A stretch of 64,000 bases of DNA from Methylobacterium sp. WL1. GTDB lineage: Bacteria; Pseudomonadota; Alphaproteobacteria; Rhizobiales; Beijerinckiaceae. The stretch's first letter is position 1; each line of letters opens with the position of its first letter. The stretch spans positions 2,942,001 to 3,006,000 of the forward strand of contig NZ_CP042823.1 in NCBI RefSeq assembly GCF_008000895.1. The letters run 5' to 3'. Positions 34,219 through 43,912 of the stretch are shown here, one piece after another. The notes beneath the pieces were generated by a model that saw only the letters and a program-made list of their open reading frames with translations, did no database searches and was not told the origin of the DNA. Both the position numbers and the translations under genes were made by a program.

Positions 34219-35316
34219 TCAGGCGGCTCCCACCTGTCCGCGGTGACGTAGATAGTGATCGGCCAGCACGCAGGCCATCATGGCCTCCGCCACCGGGACG
34301 GCGCGGATGCCGACGCACGGATCGTGGCGGCCCTTGGTAATCAGGTCGACCTCGCCGCCGTCGCGGTTCACCGAGCGGCGCGGGGTCAGGATCGAGGAGG
34401 TCGGCTTCACGGCGAAACGCACCACCACCGGCTCGCCGTTGGAGATGCCGCCCAGGATGCCGCCCGCATGGTTGGCCATGAACCGCGGGCGCCCGCCGTT
34501 GCCGCTGCGCATCTCGTCGGCGTTGTCCTCGCCGCGCAGGGCGGCGGCCGCGAACCCGTCGCCGATCTCCACGCCCTTCACGGCGTTGATCGACATCATG
34601 GCGGCGGCGAGATCCGCGTCGAGCTTGCCGTAGACCGGGGCGCCCAGGCCCGGGGGCACGCCCTCGGCCACGACCTCGATCACGGCGCCGACCGAGGAGC
34701 CGTCCTTGCGAATGCCGTCCAGATAGGTCTCGTACAGGGCGGCCGTCTCGGGGTCGGGGCAGAAGAACGGGTTGTTGCCGACCTCTTCCCAGTCCCAGCG
34801 CGACCGGTCGATGGCGTGCGGTCCCATCTGCACCAGGGCGGCCCGGATGGTGATGCCCGGAATCACCTTGCGCGCCACCGCGCCCGCGGCGACCCGGGCC
34901 GCGGTCTCCCGGGCCGAGGAGCGGCCGCCGCCGCGATAGTCGCGGATGCCGTACTTGGCATCGTAGGTGTAGTCGGCGTGGCCGGGCCGGTAGCTGTCGC
35001 GGATCTCGGAATAGTCCTTCGAGCGCTGGTCGGTGTTCTCGATCATCAGCGCGATCGGCGTGCCCGTGGTGAACTGGCGCCCGCCGGTGCGGTCGTCCGC
35101 GAACACGCCGGACAGGATCTTCACCTGGTCGAGCTCGCGGCGCTGGGTGGTGAAGCGCGACTGGCCGGGCTTGCGGCGGTCGAGTTCCACCTGGATCTCG
35201 TCGGCCTCCAGCGCCAGCCCGGGCGGACAGCCATCCACCACGCAGCCGAGCGCGACCCCGTGGCTCTCGCCGAAGGTTGTGACGCGGAACAGGTGGCCGA
35301 AGGTGTTGTGAGACAT
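34219..35316 (-). CDS. aroC: Chorismate synthase
   Basis: 365 residues, the normal length. [20 protein letters not shown] is the family start; [34 protein letters not shown] contains the FMN/substrate binding Arg and Ser residues, and the C-terminal [18 protein letters not shown] is the third signature. It makes chorismate from EPSP using reduced FMN. The ATG at 35316 follows a 120-bp gap after the tiny membrane protein gene. Confidence 0.96.
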   Translation of the reverse strand: MSHNTFGHLFRVTTFGESHGVALGCVVDGCPPGLALEADEIQVELDRRKPGQSRFTTQRRELDQVKILSGVFADDRTGGRQFTTGTPIALMIENTDQRSKDYSEIRDSYRPGHADYTYDAKYGIRDYRGGGRSSARETAARVAAGAVARKVIPGITIRAALVQMGPHAIDRSRWDWEEVGNNPFFCPDPETAALYETYLDGIRKDGSSVGAVIEVVAEGVPPGLGAPVYGKLDADLAAAMMSINAVKGVEIGDGFAAAALRGEDNADEMRSGNGGRPRFMANHAGGILGGISNGEPVVVRFAVKPTSSILTPRRSVNRDGGEVDLITKGRHDPCVGIRAVPVAEAMMACVLADHYLRHRGQVGAA

Positions 35317-35439
35317 GACGCGGCCCGTCTAGCGCGGGAGCGCCGGTGGCACAAACGGCAGGTGATGCATGCGATCGTTCAGTTCGCGATCAACCCGCCG
35401 GGCTGGCATTCGATACGAGCCTGAGGAAGCTCGCCGCAT

Positions 35440-35541
35440 TCAGCGCTCGTTGGCCCGCTTCGCAAAATGTAGCGCCCCAAACCCGAGGATAAGCGCTGCC
35501 GCGGGAACGCTCAGCAGGACGAGGAGATTCACGATGCTCAT
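35440..35541 (-). CDS. Tiny single-pass membrane protein, module copy B second gene
   Basis: 33 residues: MSIVNLLVLLSVPAAALILG followed by FGALHFAKRANER. One membrane segment with a short basic end, like the 40-residue protein at 26969-27091. A GAAGGAG ribosome site lies 8 bases before the ATG. The ATG overlaps the stop of the preceding frameshifted gene as ATGA, the same coupling as in copy A. Confidence 0.6.
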   Translation of the reverse strand: MSIVNLLVLLSVPAAALILGFGALHFAKRANER

Positions 35542-35755
35542 GACACCAACTCCTTCAGGAAGCGCCGCACAGCGTAATGTCGGCTCGCGCTCGCGATCCA
35601 GCAAACAATCGCGATGCAAACAACCCCGGGGATCGGAACGCTCGGCGGACTCGATGTGTACAAGACTGCAAAGATTGACGGAGTCCACCAACGGCGAAGA
35701 TCGATCCAGCGATTGCATTGACATAATTTGCGGTCAGCTTTGTTCGCCCATTCAC
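35538..35755 (-). pseudogene. Frameshifted relative of the 76-residue membrane protein, module copy B first gene
   Basis: From GTG 35755 (or ATG 35806) one frame reads NGRTKLTANYVNAIAGSIFA then VGG. From there homology to the protein at 27088-27318 continues only in another frame: TPSIFAVLYTSSPPS, then WIASASRHYAVRRFLKELVS. The shift lies near 35685, in GGTGGACTCC. Joined, the two parts give about 72 residues, close to 76. The stop of the second part is the TGA of ATGA at 35538-35541, overlapping the next start. A one-base deletion, a sequencing error or frameshifting could explain this. Confidence 0.7.
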
Positions 35756-35998
35756 AATAAGAATGTTTCGCGGAGAGGGTCTGTTTTTGAAGAGCGATCT
35801 GTCCATCTGTCGTGACTCGAGCTTCTTGCTCGGCATTTTCACCTCACCAGAGCCCTGTGGGAAGGTGAATTTCAGACGAATTCGTTGCCCGTCGTTAGAT
35901 CGCACTCTGTCAATCCGAGTTTATTAGATGGCAATCGATTTGCTATCAACCGAATGTTTATTTCATGCATTTATCCATAATTCAATACGAATGGTAGT
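35756..35998. other. AT-rich pocket
   Basis: This stretch is far richer in A and T than its surroundings, especially 35905-35998 (for example TTTATTTCATGCATTTATCC). It holds the upstream end of the frameshifted gene and the gap to the McrB-N-like gene. Such composition in a high-GC chromosome suggests foreign DNA or a promoter-rich remnant. No complete gene is seen. Confidence 0.6.
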
Positions 35999-36622
35999 TC
36001 ATGCGATTGAAAGGCCTTCTTTGGCCTCTCCCCGTTCGAGACCACCCCGCCCCTTGAGCGCCCGATAAGCCGCCACGCCCGCCGCCAGATCCGCGCGCAG
36101 CCGCCGCTCGTCGCCGAGGTCGTCGAGGGCGTAGGTCAGGCCGAGGATGTGCGCGGCCTCGTAGCCCTCCGGCAGCTCGCCGGCGCTGCCGAGGGTGATG
36201 CACCGGTTCGGCAGGCGCTCGGCGAAGTCGGCGAGGCGTGCGCGCAGGGCATCCCCGCTGGCGCGCAGGTAGGCCTCGGCGCGCGGCCCGTGCTCGCGGA
36301 TCGCGGCGACGGTCCCCTGCGCCAGCGACAGGTGGACGACCGGGCGGTGCGCCGGGAACAGGTAGACGAGATAGTAGCCCCGCGTCGCACTGGTCGTGAC
36401 GGCCGGGTCGAACACCGCCAGCCACGGGACGGCGGCCCAACGGGTGCCCCGGCCGGGACTGCCCTTGACGAGGAACGGGCCATCGATCGGTTCGAGGGCT
36501 GCCCGCAGCTCATCCGGCGCCCCGCGTCGGATTACCGCCGCGAGGGGATGCCTGGCCGGCGGATCGAGGCGGGCGAGCGGGTATTCCTCGACGATCCGGC
36601 CCAGGGCGTGGCCGAGGCTCAC
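35999..36622 (-). CDS. Solitary McrB-N-like (DUF3578) domain protein
   Basis: 207 residues. The central part matches the N-terminal DNA-recognition domain of McrB-type restriction proteins: VKGSPGRGTRWAAVPWLAVF, DPAVTTSATRGYYLVYLFPA, and VVHLSLAQGTVAAIREHG. The domain usually precedes an AAA+ GTPase or HNH nuclease; here nothing follows, since the C-terminus ends with helices and a short tail. It might be an orphan DNA-binding protein that reads modified cytosine, or a remnant of a restriction system. It begins 14 bp downstream of the catalase-like gene on the same strand and is followed by the AT-rich pocket. Confidence 0.75.
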   Translation of the reverse strand: MSLGHALGRIVEEYPLARLDPPARHPLAAVIRRGAPDELRAALEPIDGPFLVKGSPGRGTRWAAVPWLAVFDPAVTTSATRGYYLVYLFPAHRPVVHLSLAQGTVAAIREHGPRAEAYLRASGDALRARLADFAERLPNRCITLGSAGELPEGYEAAHILGLTYALDDLGDERRLRADLAAGVAAYRALKGRGGLERGEAKEGLSIA

Positions 36623-36635
36623 CCACCCGCCGGCA

Positions 36636-37727
36636 TCACGCCGGTACCTGCTCGATGGACGTCGGTTCCGTCTCCGGCGTCTGGTTGCGGCCGTGGCGGA
36701 AGTTGGAGAGCGCCTGATAGGTCTTGAGCCGTGCCCGCATCAGTGAGCCCAGGGGGCGATGCGCCGCCAGGCTGTGGGCCGGCCGGAAGGACAGCACGTC
36801 GTCGGCGTAGCGCGTCCGCGCCTCGGACCGGGCATCCTGGGCCGGCAGGACGAGTCGCGCCACGGTGCGGTAGGGGCTGGCCGCCTCGTTCCAGCGCTTC
36901 GATGCATCCTCGACCGGCATGTCGTCGAGGTTGGTGCAGAGTTGGACGCGGAGTTCGAAGACGGCCGCATCGCCCGCGAAGAAGGCACCGACCGCGTGCC
37001 GGAACGCGTCCGGGTCCTGGCCCGGATGCAGCTCCTCGTCCGCCAGGGCCTGCTGCCGCGCGCCGGCCGGGAAGGCCGCGATCTTCGCGACATGATCGCC
37101 GTAGCGGAGCGCGGCCTGGGAATAATACGGCTCGGCCAGCGGGTGCAGAGGCTGGTGTCCGAAGAAGTCCAGCAGCGCCGAGCTCTCGCCGGTCGCCGAC
37201 TTCACCACCGCGTCGGCCGCCCTTGCGATGTGAGACACAACGGACTTTACGGCCTCCGGCGCCTTCGTGCCGGCTTCCAGCTGCTTCATGCTGCCCAGGA
37301 AGCCCTTCGCGTCCGGGTTCGGGAAAACCGGGCCCGTGGCGAGCACGAAATCCTGCGTGGCGGCCCCGTGGCCGGGTAGCGTCTCGCCCGGGACGCCCAG
37401 GACCTTGATCGCCATGCCCCGATGGGTCGAGACGCTGTCCTTCAGCAATTCCCCCGGCCCCTGCGCGAAGCGCACGATCACCGGATAGGTGCCGCCTTTG
37501 GCGAACAGACCCTGCTTCAGCTCGGGCGGGAGGTCGTCCGGCACCTGAAGCTCGCCCGTGACCACGCCGCTGACCTTGGCGTGCGACGCCCGCACCGCAT
37601 GGCCGTAGCGCGCGGCCGTCGTCTCGCTCTCGCGGGTCATCGACGCGATAATCGCATCGATCGTTTCGGCCTCATCAGGCGCGGGCGTCTCGATGCCGTC
37701 GTGATAGCGCAGGTAGGTCTCGGCCAA
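36636..37727 (-). CDS. Catalase-like heme protein (SrpA-type small catalase family)
   Basis: 363 residues, much shorter than classical catalases. The distal His region reads HAVRASHAKVSGVVTGEL; YPVIVRFAQGPGELLKDSVS and HRGMAIKVLGVPGE are the next core strands, and DFVLATGPVFPNPDAKGF carries the Asn/Phe region. The proximal end RARLKTYQALSNFR retains an R...Y for heme iron ligation. Small members can be catalases, peroxidases or lipid peroxide enzymes. No signal peptide is seen. Confidence 0.82.
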   Translation of the reverse strand: MAETYLRYHDGIETPAPDEAETIDAIIASMTRESETTAARYGHAVRASHAKVSGVVTGELQVPDDLPPELKQGLFAKGGTYPVIVRFAQGPGELLKDSVSTHRGMAIKVLGVPGETLPGHGAATQDFVLATGPVFPNPDAKGFLGSMKQLEAGTKAPEAVKSVVSHIARAADAVVKSATGESSALLDFFGHQPLHPLAEPYYSQAALRYGDHVAKIAAFPAGARQQALADEELHPGQDPDAFRHAVGAFFAGDAAVFELRVQLCTNLDDMPVEDASKRWNEAASPYRTVARLVLPAQDARSEARTRYADDVLSFRPAHSLAAHRPLGSLMRARLKTYQALSNFRHGRNQTPETEPTSIEQVPA

Positions 37728-37796
37728 AGTCTCGGATCCCGATCGCCTCGATCCAAGTCCAACAGACGGGCCGTTCGTCGGGTTCGGGCCTCGCGA

Positions 37797-38936
37797 TCAG
37801 GCAATCGGTCGCGCCAGCACCCCGCCGGTCTTCGGCTCGCTCACTCCGGTGGTCGAGGGGAACGTGATCGGGAGGCCCCGGAGGGAGCGGACCGCCAGAT
37901 ACGCGAAGGCCTGCGCCTCTAGGTAGGCCGACGACCATCCGATGGCGTCTGCAGTCGTGATCTCGGACCGCAGGTGATAGTTCAGGAGCCGCACCAACTC
38001 GCCGTTGCGCGCGCCGCCGCCCGCCACGATCCAGCGGGTCGGGATCTCGGGGGCGTGGTCCAGGGCCCGGGCCACCGCCCGCGCCGTGAAGGCCGTGAGC
38101 GTCGCGGCGCCGTCCTCCGTGGAGAGCTGACCGGCCAGCTTGTGCGAGAACCAGTTGCGGTCGAGGGACTTCGGCGGGCGGCGGAAGAAGAACGGATGCA
38201 TCAGCAGCCAGGCGAGCAGCGGCTCGTCGGCGCGGCCCCGGGCGGCGGTACGGCCGCCGTCGTCGAGGTTCTTGCCCTCGCGCTCCTGCATCCACTCGTC
38301 GATCAGGGCGTTGCCGGGGCCGGTGTCGAAGGCGATCACGCCGCCCTTGGAATCGATCAGGGTGGCGTTGGCGACGCCGCCGATGTTGAGGATGCCGAAC
38401 GGTCCGTCGAATCCGGAGGCCTGCGCCAACGCCTTGTGGAACACCGGCACCAGCGGCGCCCCCTGCCCGCCGGCCTCGATGTCGGCCCGGCGCAGATCGG
38501 AGACCACCGGGATGCCGAGCCGGGTCGCCAGCGCCTGCCCGTCACCGATCTGGATCGAGATGCGCTGGTCCGGCCGATGAATCACGGTCTGGCCGTGGAA
38601 GCCGATCACGTCGACCGTGCTCGCGTCCAGGCCGTTCTCGGCGAGAAACCGTTCGACGGCCTCGGCATGGGCCTGGGTGACGAAGGCCTCCGCCTCGGGC
38701 AGCCGGCCGGGCCGGTCGCCCGGATGGAGCACCGATTCCGCATCCTTGGTCGCCACCCGCAGGAGCGCCTTCTCGTCGTCGGAGTAGCCGCGATAGCCGG
38801 TCGGCCCAAGCGGCTCGAGGAAGTTGTTGTGGCCCCTCACCACGTGGACCCGCTCGCCGTCGGTCTCGATCAGCGCGATGTCGACGCCGTCCAGCGAGGT
38901 GCCGCTCATCAGTCCGATCGCGCGCATCATCGCCAT
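37797..38936 (-). CDS. anmK: Anhydro-N-acetylmuramic acid kinase
   Basis: 379 residues from ATG 38936. [20 protein letters not shown] is the family start, [15 protein letters not shown] the substrate loop, [11 protein letters not shown] and [14 protein letters not shown] the ATP-binding parts, and [17 protein letters not shown] the C-terminal motif. It phosphorylates anhydroMurNAc during peptidoglycan recycling, in line with NagZ at 42595-43602. It is divergent from tyrS with a 124-bp gap. Confidence 0.95.
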   Translation of the reverse strand: MAMMRAIGLMSGTSLDGVDIALIETDGERVHVVRGHNNFLEPLGPTGYRGYSDDEKALLRVATKDAESVLHPGDRPGRLPEAEAFVTQAHAEAVERFLAENGLDASTVDVIGFHGQTVIHRPDQRISIQIGDGQALATRLGIPVVSDLRRADIEAGGQGAPLVPVFHKALAQASGFDGPFGILNIGGVANATLIDSKGGVIAFDTGPGNALIDEWMQEREGKNLDDGGRTAARGRADEPLLAWLLMHPFFFRRPPKSLDRNWFSHKLAGQLSTEDGAATLTAFTARAVARALDHAPEIPTRWIVAGGGARNGELVRLLNYHLRSEITTADAIGWSSAYLEAQAFAYLAVRSLRGLPITFPSTTGVSEPKTGGVLARPIA

Positions 38937-39060
38937 TTTGCTCGACCCCGTGCCTTTCGGCGAACGCCCTGCTAAGAGCGCGCCGTATCCTGAACCCCAG
39001 CGCGAGCTAGCACGCAGAGCCTTTGCCTGTCGCGCCGGCTGGCGACCCGAGACCGCAGCC

Positions 39061-40332
39061 ATGAATGCCGAGAGCTTCGCGCCGAAATCCGACTTCCTGC
39101 GGATCCTCACCGAGCGCGGCTATATTCACCAGACCTCCGATCTCGCCGGGATCGATACCGCGGCGCTCGAAGGGCGGCTGACGACCTACGTCGGCTACGA
39201 TTGCACGGCGCCCTCGCTCCATGTCGGGCACCTGCTGTCGATCATGATGCTGCACTGGCTGCAGGCCACCGGGGGCAAGCCGATCGCCCTCATGGGCGGC
39301 GGCACCACCCGGGTCGGCGACCCGTCAGGCCGCGACGAGAGCCGGAAGATCCTGACCCTCGAGCAGATCGACGCCAACAAGGCCGAGATCCGCAAGACCT
39401 TCGACCGGTTCCTGAGATTCGGCGGGGGCGCCGGCGACGCCGTGATGGTCGACAACGCCGAGTGGCTGACCAAGCTCAACTACATCGAGATGCTGCGCGA
39501 CATCGGCCGGCATTTCTCGGTGAACCGCATGCTGTCGATGGACAGCGTCCGCATGCGCCTGGAGCGCGACCAGGAACTGTCGTTCCTGGAATTCAACTAC
39601 ATGATCCTGCAATCCTACGACTTCGTGGAGCTGAACCGCCGCTACGGCTGCACCCTGCAGATGGGCGGTTCGGATCAGTGGGGCAACATCGTCAACGGCA
39701 TCGATCTCGGCCGGCGCATGGGCACGCCCCAGCTCTACGCCCTGACCTGCCCGCTGCTGACCACCGCCTCGGGCGCCAAGATGGGCAAGACCGCCGCCGG
39801 CGCGGTCTGGCTCAACCCGGACATGCTCAAGCCGTACGATTACTGGCAGTTCTGGCGGAACACCGAGGACGCGGACGTGGTCCGCTTCCTGAAGCTGTTC
39901 ACTTTGCTGCCGATGGAAGATATCGCGCGGCTCGCGGCGCTGGCCGGCTCCGAGATCAACGCGGCCAAGACGGTGCTCGCCACCGAGGCCACGGCGCTGA
40001 TGCACGGCCGCGAGGTGGCGGAAGCCGCCGCCGAGACCGCCCGGAAGACGTTCGTCGAAGGCACCCTCGCGGCGGATCTCCCCAGCGTCACCGTTCCGGC
40101 CGCCACCCTCGAAGCCGGACTCGGCGTGCTCACCGCGTTCGGGCCGGACATCGCCAAGCTGGTGCCCTCGACCAGCGAGGCGCGCCGCCAGATCAAGGGC
40201 GGCGGTTTGCGGGTGAACGATGCCGCCGTGACGGACGAGAAGGCGGTGCTGATGCCGGCGGACCTGACCCGGGATGGGGTGATCAAGCTGTCCTTCGGCA
40301 AGAAGCGTCACGTGCTTCTGCGGACGGCGTAG
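39061..40332 (+). CDS. tyrS: Tyrosyl-tRNA synthetase
   Basis: 423 residues. The class I signature is [11 protein letters not shown], the KMSKS loop reads [10 protein letters not shown], and [14 protein letters not shown] is the tyrosine site. The C-terminal S4-like RNA-binding domain ends in [18 protein letters not shown]. Its length fits bacterial TyrS. The gene next to AnmK on the other strand is a common alphaproteobacterial arrangement. Confidence 0.96.
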   Translation: MNAESFAPKSDFLRILTERGYIHQTSDLAGIDTAALEGRLTTYVGYDCTAPSLHVGHLLSIMMLHWLQATGGKPIALMGGGTTRVGDPSGRDESRKILTLEQIDANKAEIRKTFDRFLRFGGGAGDAVMVDNAEWLTKLNYIEMLRDIGRHFSVNRMLSMDSVRMRLERDQELSFLEFNYMILQSYDFVELNRRYGCTLQMGGSDQWGNIVNGIDLGRRMGTPQLYALTCPLLTTASGAKMGKTAAGAVWLNPDMLKPYDYWQFWRNTEDADVVRFLKLFTLLPMEDIARLAALAGSEINAAKTVLATEATALMHGREVAEAAAETARKTFVEGTLAADLPSVTVPAATLEAGLGVLTAFGPDIAKLVPSTSEARRQIKGGGLRVNDAAVTDEKAVLMPADLTRDGVIKLSFGKKRHVLLRTA

Positions 40333-40687
40333 GGCTCCGACGAGGCGGCTGTTTCGCATCCCTCAAGTATCAAGAGTGATTGGGGCCGGTTCGCTCGACT
40401 GGACTCCCGGCCCGTGTGCTGAATGGTTGGGACGGGCGGGGCAGGACGCGCGCAGCGGCACAAGCCTCCTCCTTGTCATCCCGGGGCCGCTAAGCGGAGC
40501 CCGGGATCCATACACGCCGACAGCTCAAGGCCTTGCACCGTTGGCGATTATGGGTTCCGGGCTCGCCTGCGGCGCCCCGGAATGACACGGCGATCGATCT
40601 TGCCGTCTTGGCATCGTCGGCACGCCGGAGGTCACAGGTCAGCGGTGAAACGCATTCCGAACCGTTGATCGCTGCCGACGCCGATCC
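40333..40687. other. Convergent intergenic region with one 112-bp repeat
   Basis: About 355 bases between the ends of tyrS and tatC. It contains the second 112-bp repeat (40475-40586). No gene or RNA is supported elsewhere in it. Confidence 0.6.
40475..40586. repeat. 112-bp dispersed repeat with inverted ends, copy 2
   Basis: It begins GTCATCCCGGGGCCGC and ends GCGCCCCGGAATGAC, matching the copy at 31861-31972 in length and orientation. Internal words such as AAGCGGAG and GGGCTCGCCT are shared. It lies between the convergent tyrS and tatC genes. Confidence 0.85.
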
Positions 40688-41488
40688 TTACGGATCCAAC
40701 CCTTCCGCGGCCCGACGCGCCGCGCGCAGCTTCTCCACGCGCGACACGGAGAACACCGAGGCCTCGTAGAGGATCAGCATCGGCAGCGCGAGCGAGAGCT
40801 GGGAGATGACGTCCGGCGGGGTCAGCACTGCGGCCACGACGAAGACGAGAACGATCGCGTAGCGGCGCTTCTCGCGCAGGAACGCCGCGTCGATGATGCC
40901 GATCTGGCCGAGCAACGTGAGGATCACAGGCAACTGGAACGCGATGCCGAAGGCGAAGATCAGCGTCATGATCAGCGAAAGGTACTCGTCGACCTTGGGC
41001 AACAGCTTGATCGTCGGCTCGCCGGCCACGCCGACCTGCTGCAGCGACACCGAGAACTTGATCAGCAGCGGCATCGCCAGGAAGAAGACCACCAGCGCGC
41101 CCAGGATGAAGAAGATCGGCGTGGCCACGAGGTAGGGCAGGAACGCCTTGCGCTCGTTCCGGTACAGGCCCGGCGCCACGAACGCGTAGATCTGCGTGGC
41201 GATCACCGGAAAGGCCAGGAACGCGGCGCCGAACACGCTGAGCTTGATGTTGGTGAACACCTGCTCGAGGAAGTGCGTCGCGATCAGTTCGGCGTTCTGG
41301 ACCCCCACGATCGAGACGTAGGGGTAGACCAGGATGTTGTAGATATCCCGTGAGAAGAAGAAGCAGCCGAAGAACATCACCACGAAGGCCGCCAGCGACT
41401 TGATCAGCCGCGCGCGCAATTCGATCAGGTGTTCGAGCAGCGGTGCCCGGGACGCTTCGATCTCGGCCTCGTCGGCGTCGCTCATCAT
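40688..41488 (-). CDS. tatC: Sec-independent translocase subunit TatC
   Basis: 266 residues with six membrane segments. [20 protein letters not shown] is the family N-terminus with the HL.ELR motif; [23 protein letters not shown] and [13 protein letters not shown] are further conserved parts. TatC receives twin-Arg signal peptides. Its ATG overlaps the tatB stop (ATGA at 41485-41488). Confidence 0.96.
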   Translation of the reverse strand: MMSDADEAEIEASRAPLLEHLIELRARLIKSLAAFVVMFFGCFFFSRDIYNILVYPYVSIVGVQNAELIATHFLEQVFTNIKLSVFGAAFLAFPVIATQIYAFVAPGLYRNERKAFLPYLVATPIFFILGALVVFFLAMPLLIKFSVSLQQVGVAGEPTIKLLPKVDEYLSLIMTLIFAFGIAFQLPVILTLLGQIGIIDAAFLREKRRYAIVLVFVVAAVLTPPDVISQLSLALPMLILYEASVFSVSRVEKLRAARRAAEGLDP

Positions 41489-42060
41489 CGGGCAGTGGCG
41501 CCGTTCTTCGGGTCCAGGGGAGCGTCGTGCGGGGTCTGAGGTTCGGGCGGCGGTCCGTAGGGATCGTCGACCGAGCCCGAGACGGGAAGCGGGGCCTCAG
41601 GCGGCACCGCGTCGGTATGCGGCGCAGCGTCAACGGCACCGGGGTCCGCATTGGCCGGTGCGACGGCGTCCTGCTCGGCCTTGAGCTGAGCGGTGGCGTC
41701 GGCCAGGGAACGCGTGTCCGCGACCGGCTTCTCGGGGCCGAGGGGCTCGGAACCCTGGCGGGCGGCGACCCGGCCCTCGACTGCGCCTTTCAATTCGTCC
41801 CGGATCGTCTGGACCGGATTGAAGCCGGAACTCGCGGTACGGACCGTGTTGCGGATGCCGTCGACCTCCTTGCGGACCTCGTCGAGTTCGGCTTCGCGGA
41901 TCGCCTCGTTGAACTGCATCTGAAACTCGCCGGCCATGCGGCGCAGTTTCGTGGTGATCTGTCCGACGGTGCGCAGCGCCTTCGGCAAGTCCTTCGGCCC
42001 GATGACGATGAGGGCGACGCCGCCGATCAGCATCACCTCGCCCCAGCTCATGTCCAGCAT
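41485..42060 (-). CDS. tatB: Sec-independent translocase subunit TatB
   Basis: 191 residues. The single N-terminal membrane helix [20 protein letters not shown] is followed by [20 protein letters not shown], the amphipathic helix of TatB, and then a long Pro/Ala/acidic tail typical of alphaproteobacterial TatB. It works with TatC in binding twin-Arg substrates. Confidence 0.94.
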   Translation of the reverse strand: MLDMSWGEVMLIGGVALIVIGPKDLPKALRTVGQITTKLRRMAGEFQMQFNEAIREAELDEVRKEVDGIRNTVRTASSGFNPVQTIRDELKGAVEGRVAARQGSEPLGPEKPVADTRSLADATAQLKAEQDAVAPANADPGAVDAAPHTDAVPPEAPLPVSGSVDDPYGPPPEPQTPHDAPLDPKNGATAR

Positions 42061-42146
42061 GTCGTCGACGGTCCCGCTGCCCTGGGATCCGGACCTCGAT
42101 CCGAACCCCGTCAGGCTCTACACCACAGCGCGCGCCCTGACAGTCC

Positions 42147-42422
42147 TCAGACCGGCTTACGCTCGCCGCCGGGCAGATGGCTCGCCGGAACCGCGGTCCC
42201 GGGGCTCGTCTCGGCGGCGTGGGGGATGGTGCGGACCGGCTCGTTCGGCGGAGCGACCGGCTGGCTGCTGACCGGCGGCGTCTCGTCCTCGGCCATGCCC
42301 TTCTTGAACGCTTTGATGCCCTTGGCGACGTCACCCATCAGGTCCGAGACCTTGCCGCGTCCGAACAGCAGCATGACGATGACGGCAACGATGACCCAGT
42401 GCCAGATACTCATGCTGCCCAT
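42147..42422 (-). CDS. tatA: Sec-independent translocase subunit TatA
   Basis: 91 residues from ATG 42422. [20 protein letters not shown] is the membrane helix, then [20 protein letters not shown] gives the FG hinge and amphipathic helix, then a Pro-rich tail. TatA forms the translocation pore. The frame upstream of 42422 is open but does not code for TatA sequence. Confidence 0.95.
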   Translation of the reverse strand: MGSMSIWHWVIVAVIVMLLFGRGKVSDLMGDVAKGIKAFKKGMAEDETPPVSSQPVAPPNEPVRTIPHAAETSPGTAVPASHLPGGERKPV

Positions 42423-42594
42423 GGCAACCTCCTGCGTGCGCCCACCTGGCCGCGCCCACTTGCTTGCGCTCCCATATGGGGGCGGGACGCCACGGCCGGT
42501 TGAAGAATTCCGGGCGAACCTAGGGATCGTACCGCCCGAACACAAGCAGAGGCGGCATCAGGGACAGTGGATGCCCGCGGTGGAAGGCCGCGGA

Positions 42595-43602
42595 TCAGGC
42601 GGCGGTCGCGAGCGCGGCCGCGAACCGGGCCCGGGCTTCGGGAACGTCGAGCCCGTCGCCGGCACGGTCCAGGCATGCCAGGGCTGCAGTGGCCCGCCTC
42701 GCGGCGGCGCCGTCGAGGGTCGGTGCCGCCTCAGCGACGGCCCGCATCTCGTCCATCGCGCCGTTGCAATGCAGGCCGACATCGATCCCCGCCGTGAAGG
42801 CGGCTTCGGTTCGGTCGCGGAACGTGCCGGTGAGCGCGTGCATCGACAGGTCGTCGGTCATCAGCAGGCCGTCGAAGCCGATGGCGCCGCGGATCACGTC
42901 GCGGATGACGGTCGCCGACTGGGTCGCCGGGCGGTCGGGATCGATGGCCGTGAAGACGACATGGGCGCTCATCGCCATCGGTAGGTCGGCGAGCGCCTGG
43001 AACGGCCGGAAATCCTGAGCGGCCAGCGCCGCCAGGGTCGCCTCCACTACCGGCAGGCCGTGATGGCTGTCGCAGGCGGCGCGGCCATGGCCGGGCACGT
43101 GCTTCATCACCGGTAGGACGCCGCCGGCCATCAAGCCTTCCGCGACGGCCCGGCCGATCTCGGCCACCCGATCCGGGGACGATCCGTAGGCCCGGTCGCC
43201 GATGATGTCGTGCGATCCCGGCGCCGGCACGTCCAGGACAGGCGCGCAATCGACGTTGATGCCGACCTCGGCCAGGTCATGGGCCATCAGCCGGGCGCCG
43301 AGCCGCGCGATCGCGGTGGCACTCCCGTTCAGGCGTCCGTAGCGGCCGCCCGCCGGGTAGGCCGGCCAGTGCGGCGGGCCCATGCGCTGGACTCGGCCGC
43401 CCTCCTGATCGATCAGGATCGGGGCGGCGTCGGAACCAAGGCAGTCCCGCAGCGCCGCCGTCAACGCCCGGACCTCGTCCGGCGTGCCGATGTTGCGCTT
43501 GAACAGGATGAAGCCCCAGGGCCGCACGTCCCGGAAGAAGGCCGCCTCCTCGACGGAGAGCGTCTTGCCGGCGCAGCCGAGGATCAGGGCACGGGCGGTC
43601 AT
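42595..43602 (-). CDS. nagZ: Beta-N-acetylhexosaminidase
   Basis: 335 residues. A family 3 glycoside hydrolase barrel with PVMKHVPGHGRAACDSHHGLP, the substrate-binding KH.PGHG motif, and FDGLLMTDDLSMHAL with the catalytic Asp. PILIDQEGGRVQRMGPP is the family start region. NagZ removes GlcNAc from muropeptides in peptidoglycan recycling, upstream of AnmK. It lies between the SPOR-domain gene and tatA. Confidence 0.95.
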   Translation of the reverse strand: MTARALILGCAGKTLSVEEAAFFRDVRPWGFILFKRNIGTPDEVRALTAALRDCLGSDAAPILIDQEGGRVQRMGPPHWPAYPAGGRYGRLNGSATAIARLGARLMAHDLAEVGINVDCAPVLDVPAPGSHDIIGDRAYGSSPDRVAEIGRAVAEGLMAGGVLPVMKHVPGHGRAACDSHHGLPVVEATLAALAAQDFRPFQALADLPMAMSAHVVFTAIDPDRPATQSATVIRDVIRGAIGFDGLLMTDDLSMHALTGTFRDRTEAAFTAGIDVGLHCNGAMDEMRAVAEAAPTLDGAAARRATAALACLDRAGDGLDVPEARARFAAALATAA

Positions 43603-43912
43603 GCGGGGTTCTCGGTGGCCGCTTGGGTGCGGCGGAGGATATGTCGGGTTCGGCGAATCGGTGGCGGCAGAGTCGGGCGGGAACAGGGAGGCGGCAAGGC
43701 GAAACGAGGGGCCTGAAAGATTGGAGCCCGTGTCCGAGACCGAGTGTTGCGGGCGGGACTCGCGTGCACCGCCCCCCTCAGATCAGCCCCTGCCCTCTCA
43801 GGCTGGGGCGCAACACGCCCGCCCCTAGCCGACGTTCACGTCCGGCGGCGAGGCGTCGACCTCGTAGTGCACCAAATCCGGAGCCTGACCGGTGGCCGGC
43901 GCTACCGCGGCC
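43603..43912. other. Intergenic region between SPOR gene and nagZ
   Basis: About 310 bases. On the minus strand a frame with no start ends LVHYEVDASPPDVNVG at a stop at 43825-43827. It could be the remains of an earlier C-terminus, but is too short to call. No terminator or RNA is supported. Confidence 0.4.

Noticed and set aside
35555..35905. A 116-residue minus-strand frame in the AT-rich region read as one protein
   Set aside because: Only its first half resembles the small membrane protein; the rest matches in a different frame, so a frameshifted gene explains it better.
43825..43912. Minus-strand frame ending LVHYEVDASPPDVNVG after the SPOR gene
   Set aside because: It has no start codon and runs back into the SPOR gene in another frame; too short to call a gene.
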